A stretch of 64,000 nucleotides of DNA, taken from assembly GCA_947179155.2 (NCBI GenBank), contig OX359286.1:10008501-10072500 (forward strand), read 5' to 3'. A model generated the notes under the pieces. That model searched no databases. It saw only the letters and a program-made list of their open reading frames with translations, and was not told the origin of the DNA. Both the position numbers and the translations under genes were made by a program. This DNA comes from Hedera helix (taxonomy: Eukaryota > Streptophyta > Magnoliopsida > Apiales > Araliaceae). Of the stretch, positions 50,501 to 61,500 are shown in pieces (position 1 is the first letter of the stretch; each line of letters starts with the position of its first letter).

Positions 50501-53500
50501 TTATTTTTAAATCTTGCCTTTTAGTTATTATATATAATTCAATTTCAAGTACTTATTTGAGCTCAAGTCACTAACTAATAACATAGTCTTGATTCTTAAC
50601 TTGATACAGCCTCAACTCTCTTCTGTCTATTTTTTTTTAAACAATTGGTATCTAATGAGCCCGGCCTTTGTCATATTTGGTTTCCCTTTTGTATATGTAG
50701 ATCTGGCAGTTTGGAAGAAACCTTACGTGCCATTGACACTTGGCAGTCTGAGCGAAGTTCTAATATGTGTGTGGTTGTGCAATCAGTAAAACTGACTAAA
50801 GCACGAAACAAGTTGTATATGTGATTCCTAGACCTCTCTACCTACGCATTTCAAATATATTCTTTTTGTAGCTCCAAACTCCAAAGAATTGCAATGGGAG
50901 TTGGGCTAATGCTGATTGCTAAATGCTAACATGACGAGTTTGATTTGAGGAAATAGCTGAAGGAACCTCCATTTAGTTTGAAGGCTTCATAATTCAATCT
51001 CTCTCTATCTCTATCTCTCGTTTTTTCCCGTTCTCTCTCTTTTGTGTTTCCTTTCGTGGGCCATGTTAATACATTAAGTAGTTGCTCTCCTGCCGCCTTT
51101 TTGAATATCCATTTGTCAAATCCCGTGTTCACTAGTTGTGTTGAGTTGTGGAATGACGTTTTTGAAATTCTACTAGTTTTTTCTTCATCAATCCCGAGTT
51201 TCTTTTGCCCATGAAGATTTTTAGAAATAAGATTGAGTCGATCACCATTCACTGGGTATTCAGTTTCCCACTATAAAGTAATCATGTAAAATTAATATTA
51301 ATAATATGGTTCACTTGGATTTTGACAAGTGAAGGACTAACAGGCCGTGAAATGAAGCTGGTTGAATTCCTTGTCTTTCCTCCCTTTTTGTTTCTCTCCC
51401 TCGTCTCTCCATATACAATTACAAAATTGTTCTGGTTGTCATATTGGCCAAGGCTTGCAAGTTGCAACCTGTTAGTGAAATTCAACAGTGGTATCGAAAC
51501 AGTGATATCGAAACAAGACATCAGATATCTAACAGTGCAAGAGCATTCAAACTAGTACAATCATTGACGATATGTGATAGAACCCAGTTTGAAGCATATA
51601 TTGGTCATTTACAGTCTTATGGAGAGATGAAGAAACTAAGCTTTGTAATTCTCTTGTGGCCTTATCCAAATCTTATGCATTCGTCACTGTTTGTTCTATA
51701 TTTAGGTTTTAATGAAATTTCTTTTTGTCAATCAATTTTTTTTACAGTCTTATGATTTTGTAGCATCAATATAACAATACATAAAGCTGATGTAGAACAT
51801 TAGTGCAAAACATATCATATGTAAACCAACATGTATCACTGAAATATACTATGTCTTAATTTTATTCCAGGTACATGTTGTAGAGTACATCTAAATAGAA
51901 CTCCCTCTGTTACCCTTATGCGGTCTTGCTTTTCTTTTTCGGAAATTCTAAAAGGAATGTCCATTTTTTAAAACAATGAGTCCAAAAGACTACTATCCTT
52001 AAAAAAGTAGAAGATGGAATATTTGATTAGTTGATTGGGTGTTATTTCATGGACCACAACAGCCTTTTGACTAAATTCCAATTTGCACGCTAAACTTGAA
52101 ATCTAAAATCAATTTGCATCCTAAACTTTATTTTGAATTAAATTCACACTATACTTTTAGCGAGAAAACAATATGCACACTCCGCATCAATTTCCAGCCA
52201 AATATTCACCGGAAAATGCAAGGGTATGGAAAATTAGGAGTATTTGTATAGACTTCCACATTATAGACATAGTCCATATGAGGATCGAGAGATATGGTGT
52301 GCATTTTTAGGTGAATGTTTGGTCAAAAAATGATAAAGAAGTGTGCATTTTGTTTTCTCGCTGAAAGTATATACTGCATTTAATTTACAAAAAGTTTAGA
52401 GTACAAATCAATTTCAGGATTCAAGTAGGGTGCAAATTGGAATTTAGTCCCAGTTCTTTTAAAGAGCAAAATTGCTTTGTAAGTTGGGGGTATATTTTGT
52501 AACAATTGGTCAATTTTATTGTCCTAAATCCAATTGCCAAGTTACCATGACATTAAAGTAAAGTATAGGGACTATTCTTTTCTTCCTTTGTTTCATAAGA
52601 TGCAACTTTAGTTATTATCTGAATTTATTGCAAGTGAGATTAGTTTGCTCTTGTGGTAATACACAAGTAGAGGAAATTCTTACAGGCTTCGGTGGGTGAT
52701 TCTGTGTTGTTTGGTCACTTATTGTAACACGTGCTTGTCTTGTCACTTTTTTTATAACTTTCTCGCTCATCACTCTCACCCTTATTGGTATAAAGCTTAT
52801 GCTTGTACATCTTTTATGTGTATGGTTCAAAGTCGTGGTAGCGGCCTAGGTTTCATAAAGTTTTTTTCACATGGTATCGGTTATTTTTTTAAAATAAAAC
52901 ATGTGAAAAAGATAATAATAAGAACAACAAAATAAAACATCATCTAATATACATAACATTGTGCAAATGATTATATACGCGGACTTGTCTAATGCTGTAT
53001 TGCATAATAATTAAACAATAAGTTTTTAAGACACTTTAAAAAGTACATAAACAGAATAAAAGAAGCTAAATAGCTATAACTCAATTCTCATCTTACTTCT
53101 CTCTACATTATCATTCTCTTATTGTTCCTCAGTAATAGTTATTATTATTTATTGATAAGTTAGTACGAATAGTAACGTATGTATACATTTTTGTATATTA
53201 ATATTAATTATTTTTATTATTTGATAAGTTAATATGTGAATATATGTTATTATTAATCTACTCCCTCTGCTACACGGTTATTTCGACTTTATTTTTTCAT
53301 TCCGCCGTTATTCTCCATCACAGCAAAATTTTGCTTATACATAGCCTTTACACTGATTATGCTTGAAATTTCAAAATGTGTATCATTATCGGAGCAATGA
53401 CTAAAGAAACCAAACCGAGTTGCTGATTTTTCGGCAACACGGCCGCTTCTTTCCATTTTTAGTGTGGTGATTATGTTCTATGATCTAATTAGGACTAGCA

Positions 53501-56500
53501 AATATTCTTCACCTTGTTTATATATTCCTTTATCAATTACCTTCGTGTTTGTAGCACACTAGTCTATGTAATGTAGTATGCGTCTTTAATTTATAGTACC
53601 CATTTGCGTCTTTCACTAATGTTATGATTTATACCTAGGTTTGGATGTGTGCGAGCAGTTCATGGATGTCAATGATATGATAAGAGATGAAGACCTTATT
53701 GTCAACAAATTGAACTCCCCTGTGAATGGCATAGCCCCTCAACATAATACCTCAAGATCTGTACGTAATGTCCAGCAACTGGTGACAAATATGGTACCCA
53801 GTTTCAAATCTAGGAGGCCAAGTGCTAGGGAACTGAATCTATTGAAAAGAAAAGCTAAAATAAATTTGAAAGATCAAACCAAAGTCTGGTCTAAGGATGG
53901 AGATACAGATGAACAACATTCTCAAGAAGTGGCCTCACCTAAGGGATTTGGTCCTGACATATCAACCTCTAATAAGGTATATCAGACTGTTATCCATGTT
54001 TTTCTGGTACTTACTGATTTAAAGTCAAGGAAATAATTCTGCTGTAGACCTCTTGCTTACACCATTTATTGGTGTGTGGTACTTATTTTTGTTTTTGTTC
54101 GTGCTAGTTATTTTGCATTGCCATCCAACCCTATTAAGTGGTTTACTGTTTTGCTGGGATAAGATGATTTACATTTACATTTCATTTCTACCTTTTTTTT
54201 GGATAAACGAAGATTTTTTTTATGATAAGTATATATGTTCCATAAAGTGCCAAAGGGAGCAAACCCATGTACACTCAATATATACAAACGCTTGGGTGAA
54301 ATAAAAGGCACACCACTATCACCTCAATCTCAGCATCTCATGAAGTCAAAAAAAAAGTAGGCCAAGGAAAACAGACCGTTATGAACAAGAGGTCTCTCTT
54401 TGCCTTCTAAACTATAGCTGTTCTGCTCCTTGCAAATCATCCCCCATCTTTTTTATGCGACACCAAGATGTGGCGCTGTTTACACTCCCTCCAACTCTTC
54501 ATCCCCAAGCCTCAAGTATCTCACAAACTGATCTTGAAAACAAAATTTCACACAACGAGAAGAAATAGTTCATAAGATCTGTGCCAACTTTACAGGAGTA
54601 GTAAGTCTCAATATGTTGACATCACGACACACCTAGTAGCAGGGAAATGAACTCTACTCTCTTCTGATTATGAGAATCATGCACAACGCCAGAGTGCATG
54701 CAGAGGTCTATCAGTATGATGCAGGCTTGGCGGAGGGTGAAGCTTAGAAAGGAAAGGAAGTGAAGGCGAGACTTGGTGTCTCACGCTATTCGGCGAAAGG
54801 TTTATGGAAGGAACGAAATTGTAGGTATTGGGAGGGTAGAGTGAGGTCAGTGTCCGTTATTCACTTTCTTTTCCCATGCTTTTTGTGCTTTGGCTCCAAG
54901 AGGTGTTTCTGGGATCCGGTGTTGCACTCTGGATTTTTGGAAGAATTCGCTTTAGGAGTCTAACATAATCATCTTTTTGAGGCTTCTATAGGGAAGAGTA
55001 CTTTTGGTTGGATGGGTGCACAAGAGTGCCTTTTACTTTGTATACTGTACGTCCGGGTGTGTTTGCCCCTTTTTGGCACTTTTAACGAAATTATTTATTC
55101 AATAAAAGAAATATTACTGAAATGGATACTGTCTTTTCCAATTTCCATACAGTTATTGTTTATGTAGCAGCCTACATCTGTTGGTTTTTTCATGTCAGAT
55201 GCCTTTACTGTCTGAATGTTGAATATTAGGGTACAATTTGATGTCATTGCCTTTGTAGCTTGTAACAGTAAAATTTCTATTCCTCCCCCCTCAGTATTCT
55301 GAAGGTGAAAATAAAGCATTTCGTTTGGGGAAAAGTAAGCTACAGTCAAAACCATTTCTGTGAATGATGCGTTCAATTCCAATTCGTTCATGGCTGTGTC
55401 CTAGTTAGGTTTATATGTTTTGCAGACTTCTTTATTTTTTTGTTGCTGTAAATTGTAGTTGTTTATCACCGTTGATGTATGTGTAATTTTATTTATCTTT
55501 CAAACCAGGTACTCTCAGATGCTATTACTGATGAAGAAGGCATTGAGGATGATGGAGATGAGGTCTGGCCTTTCCATAGTTTTGTTGAACAACTCATCGT
55601 TGATATGTTTGATCCTGGTAATCCAAAATGAAATTCTAGTGTTTTCATTTGGAGCTTCTCTTATTTATCTATTACTTGACAGTGTTTGTCTATATGTTTC
55701 AGTTTGGGAGGTTCGACATGGTAGTGTCATGGCTTTGAGAGAAATTTTAACCCATCAAGGTTCTTCAGCGGGAGTTTTCATGTCTGATCTGAGTGGCAAT
55801 TTTGCATTGCTTTCTGAATCAAAAGATAAAGGTAACACTAGTACATTGAAGAGAGAGAGGGAGATTGATTTGAATTTGCAAGTTCCGACAGAGGAGTCTG
55901 AGATGATTCTGAAGAGGCCAAAGTTGGAACATTCATCATCCCAACGGATCGATGCTATGATTTCTACCAGCAGTAATGGTGCGTTTGAAGCTAGTGTAAA
56001 GGTTGAAGCTAGTGAACTGAATTTGCCTGCTCAGCAGGCTAATGGGGAGCTTAATATTAGTTCTGTCAAGGTGGAGTTTCAATCTTACCTAGACAGTGTT
56101 GGGTATTTGTCTAATGAAGCTGTTGATATGACAGAGGCAAAGCGTTCTTCTGAAGATAAAGATGCCATGGGCAAGACAGACATACTAAAAAATATTCCTG
56201 AAAATTGTGAGTTGATGAAGTTGGTTAAACTGGCTAGACATTCATGGCTTAAAAATTCTGAATTTCTTCAAGATTGTGCAATTCGATTCTTGTGTGTATT
56301 GTCACTTGATCGGTATGTTTTTTTGCTTTCCATTGTATTAATTATGAGGATTAGCCTTTTGACTTATTGCATGATGCTTTTTAAAATGATAAATCCTTTT
56401 GGAGATTAATATTTTCAATTGTCCTGTTTCTATCTTTTGTAGTTTTGGGGACTATGTCTCTGATCAGGTTGTTGCTCCAGTTCGGGAAACTTGTGCACAA

Positions 56501-58557
56501 GCGTTGGGAGCTGTGCTCAAGTACATGCATCCCAATTTGGTTTACGAGACATTGAATATCTTGCTGCAGATGCAGGTAAATATAATGTAACGACTTGTTT
56601 CATGCTATCCCATTATATTAGAGCTTGGGGTTGTGAGGATTTTGCTACTTTTGTTACCATACAATAGTGTCTCTATAATATATGTTGTAATCAGTTCTTT
56701 GCTTCTTTCAGTGTAGACCAAAGTGGGAAGGGGTTGTGAGCATTTTGCTACTTTATTTACCATACAATTGTGTCACTATTTATTTGTTGTAATTAGTTCT
56801 TCGCTTCTTTCAGCGTAGACCAGAGTGGGAAGTTCGACATGGTAGTCTTTTGGGTATCAAATATCTGGTTGCTGTGCGGCAGGTAAATTTTTGTTTTTGT
56901 TTGTGTTTTAAATATTTTTGTAATGTATTTGTGACTAAGTTTAGTCTGCAGTAATTTTGTTTGTTTATGTTCTTCTCACACATTGACTGAGAATCCATGA
57001 TAGCTTTCATAGTTTGTGGTAATCTTGAGTGTGACACATTCTTTTTATGTGCAAATTGTGGCTATGAGCAAGAACTGAAACCATGTTCTCTAATTCTGCT
57101 GGCACATGATGTAGTGGTAGTCTCAAGTATAAAGGCATTAGTATTACCATTCGTTAATTTATTATTACTATTAATGGATAAAAAATTAATTAATAAAAGT
57201 GAGAACTGAGAAGATACACGAATAGAGTGGATGAGTTCACCCAACCAAGAAGCAGTGGAAACAAAATAAAGATAAACACTTAAAGTAGTGCTGCTCTCCA
57301 ATCCCCTTACGTAAATCAATTTTTTTAGATTAGGACCTTCCGTTTTGTCTTTGGGAAATACTTGTTTAGAACAGCAAAATAGTTTAAAGAAACCTAAACC
57401 AGACGATTTTAGTTGGTCACCAAACTTCAATCCGTAGCCAAACCACGTGATACAGAATCAAAACAAATTGACTTAAATTGGTATGTTTCAGCTTGGTATT
57501 TGGTTTAATACCTTTCTTTTGCTCTTATATTTGTTCACACAACTAATAGTTTTATCAAAAGGTAGAATATGTACTTTTGATTGTTTTGTAGGCTGCTTGC
57601 ACAACCATTGTTACCTTGAGTTTGGGTTTTTTCAGTTGTGTAACCGATACGGGTACATGGTACTCTACATAGGCCAAAATACGGTACACTACAGTAGTTT
57701 TATATTAGGGCTTAGGAATTTACTTAGAATATAAATGAAATAAATCTAAGCTTTATGGAAGACTTTTAGTTAAATTAACAAGTTGATTGTTCTTAGAAAT
57801 AAGTTAGTGCAAATGTGATGTTTGATCATCCGATATTAAGTTAGGATATGATATTTCTGCATCTATAGGTAAAATAATAAAGAAATGTTTAAGTATGCTA
57901 AATTTAGAGTATTGGTACGTAAGAGAACCATGTTTAGAAACACAAATACCAATATGCAGTTCGCTAGGTCAGTAAGAGTATCTTGTAACTATTTAGTAAG
58001 TTTCCCTTGGGTTGTAGTTATCCCAATAGTTGACATGAATGGTAGAAGAAGGATGGTGAACTTGAGCAAATAGAAAAAAACTAATGTCAGGACAAATGGG
58101 TTCTTTGGGACGTTATTGATGTGCAAGTACTAAACAAGTCTGCGTTGTCATTAGGATGCAATACACACAATAGGCTTTGAAAGCCTAATCTAAAAGTCAA
58201 GGGGTTATAAGAGTTGTGAGTTGCGAAAGCATATTTTCTACAGGGAAATATTCTTCCTTTATCTAATTTTTTTATTTTATTTTCTGCAGGGAAGTATTCT
58301 CCTAATAATTAACTCAATTGATCAATAAACTAGTCAAACTCACTATTCTTTTTATCTTCCCTTTCCCCAGTTCATGTGAGATTTCTTGTTGGTAGACACC
58401 TAAGGAGTGGTACTATCTTGTAAAAAGAACTTTTTATTTTTACAGGTTGTATTTTCCTAAGGACGAGGGTCCAATTCATTCTCAGATTCAAAGTCAATTT
58501 CAGATATATACAATTTTTACATAATTTTCCGCTATGAATTTGATAGATAATGGAATA

Positions 58558-58589
<32 letters not shown>

Positions 58590-61500
58590 TGCTAAGTATA
58601 TATGCATTTTATTTTATTCTTGTCTTAATGATTTTATGGGTGCATCTTTTTCCTCCTCATTGAATATTGACTATCCACCCAATGATTTCCTTGTTTCCTG
58701 TATTTATTTATTTATTTTTTTGCCATGTTAAGCTGAAATTTAACAATCATGGCTTTGCCAAGATTGAATCCCAAGACCTCATGGTCATCCTAGAGTGGGT
58801 TTACCATTGGGCTACATGAGGCTCGGTCCGTGTTTCCTTTATGTGTTCTTATATTGTATATTACATTCAAAGGAATCTGCTTCTTAATTTATTCCTGCTA
58901 TGATTCTTCTGTTGAAACTAGGAGATGCTTCATGATTTGCTCTACTGTGTTCTCCCTGCTTGTAAGGCTGGGCTGGAGGATCCTGATGATGATGTAAGAG
59001 CAGTTGCTGCAGATGCCTTAATACCTACTGCAGCTGCTATTACCTCTCTAAAAGGTCGAACATTGCATTCTATTGTTATGCTACTCTGGGACATCTTGCT
59101 TGACCTTGATGATTTAAGTCCATCCACTAGCAGGTACTTTTTTTTTTGTCTAAATAATTCTGAAATGAGTATCTTGGGATATAATAATCTTTTTTTTCCT
59201 CGTGCATGCAAAATCAGTCATGTTCTAAGAGTTTGATGGGTTATAATAGCTTGAATCTCTGCAGCTTAAAATTTCTTATCTTAAACAGTGAAATATTGTT
59301 GTATTTGTAAATAGCCTAGTAATTTCCAATTGAAGTTATGTACTTCTCTGATGAGATAATGAGGTGTTAGGTTTTTGTGGTCCAACAATCAGGTCTAACT
59401 TCAATTTTACCTTGTACTTCCACTTTTAATTATACATCTGATTAAATGGTGGATAGTTTCTTAATGAGTAAAATGAATTATTGAGAAATTGTAGAAGTGG
59501 ACGTTTAACTATCATTAATGCCATTTCCCCTTCTATGGTGCATTTAGACAGAAGGGGAAACAATCTTCTGTGATACTTGCATTCCTCTTCACTTGCGGAC
59601 AGGATATTGTTACTTGCAGATCTGATTTTTACCTTGCTGTGGGCTTCCCCTTCAGAGGCTTCAAGGGGAATTGTTGTTTCAGATTTATATAGGATAATAG
59701 GAATTGGTGGATTGTTCTTCATTGGGACATTGTATTTGTCTATATACCACTCCTTGCCAGTCTTGCTTGCATCTCTTTGCTTTTTAACAAAACTTCTTAT
59801 TTCAGTCGAGATAGAATGAAAATAATCATTTATGCTAGTATTTAATTTCATTCCACCATCATGAAAAAAAATGTTCAAATAATTCTGAATGGTTTTTTAT
59901 TTTTGTTGCAGTGTAATGAATCTTTTGGCAGAAATATATTCTCAGGATGAGATGATGTTTGGAGCCCTGATTTCAAAAGAAAAACAAGAATTTGATCTTA
60001 ATGAAGCAGTTTGTGTAGATGATACTGGAGAAGGAACGAGTTCTGAAGAAAGTCCTTACATGTTATCAACGTTGGCGCCTAGATTATGGCCATTTATGAG
60101 GCACAGTATAACATCAGTCCGTTATTCTGCTATTCGCACCCTGGTAAACAAGTTCTTTTAGTTGTCCATTGCACAATTTCTGATTGCAAATTTTTTCATT
60201 TTGTCAATCTTTTTTGGAAAAGTTCAATTCCCTGATGCAGTTTTTGCTTTACTTTAATTTGTAGTTGCACAGAAATGGACGCATATTTCTACATTCTTTT
60301 CCAGATATATTTGTTGGCTTATATTTCTTTTGTATCTCCCTCTGCTACATTTACTCGTATAATCACATTCCTTTGCTAAAACTCTAAGAATTTCACATGC
60401 AGGAGCGGCTGCTTGAAGCTGGCTACAGAAAGAGCATTTCTGACTCCTCTCATTCTTTCTGGCCATCCTCTATTCTGGGTGATACCCTTAGGATTGTCTT
60501 CCAGAACTTGTTGCTGGAATCAAATGACAAAATTTTAGAGTGTTCAGAGAGGGTTTGGAGGCTCCTTCTTCAGGTTATTGAGTTGAATGGAATTCTTTGT
60601 GTTTCCTTTCACATGTGATGTCCCTTATTTCTCTCTTTATAATAAGATATTCAGTTCTTACAGAGGTGGGTTAAAATTTTATTTAAGAAATAGAGAAGAT
60701 AACTTTAGGAACTAAAAGGCTGGGAATATCTTCAGAGATAAATAAATAAATCACCTCATTCACAAGTTTGGTGGAACTACAGCAGTTTTAATTGCTAAAT
60801 TTGCCATCCTATCGATAGATTATTTACCTGCTGAATTTTGTTTAGAACCTTCAGCTTATTATTTAACGTGTATAAATTTTGTTCCTCATTTTCCATTAAT
60901 GCTATTAGTGCCCAGTGGAAGACTTGGATGCTGCTGCGAAGATGTACATATCTTCTTGGATAGAGCTCGCAGCTACTCCATATGGCTCACCAATGGATGC
61001 TACAAAAATGTTCTGGCCTGTAGCCATTCCTCGTAAAAGTCACTTCAAAGCAGCAGCAAAGATGAGAGCTGTGAGGCTTGATATTGATGCATCTAGAAAT
61101 ATTGCCTTGGGTTCTGCAGAAGGTACTATTCCTCAGGAGAAGAATGGAGATGCTGCCACCAACCCTGTTAAGATAATTGTCGGTGCTGACATGGAAATGT
61201 CAGTGACACACACACGAGTGGTTACAGCAACAGCTCTAGGAATTTTAGCATCTAAGTTGTATGAGATATCTACTGAATATATAGTTGATCCTTTATGGAA
61301 GACTGTTACATCTACATCTGGAGTTCAGCGACAGGTGATAGTTGTACTTTCTTGAGTAATATACAATTTAACTTTCTTTTAGCCTTCCTCCCTAAGATTA
61401 CTTTTGGTAAATCTCTTTTTGTATCAGGTGGCTTCCATGGTTCTTATTTCTTGGTTCAAAGAGTTGAAAAGCAGAAGCCTTTCTGAGATCATGGGGGTTA

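Noticed and set aside
59426..59878. 150-residue antisense frame in BTAF1 intron 11 as a gene
   Set aside because: No recognised domain, no visible promoter and located fully inside an intron. Kept only as a note on the intron.
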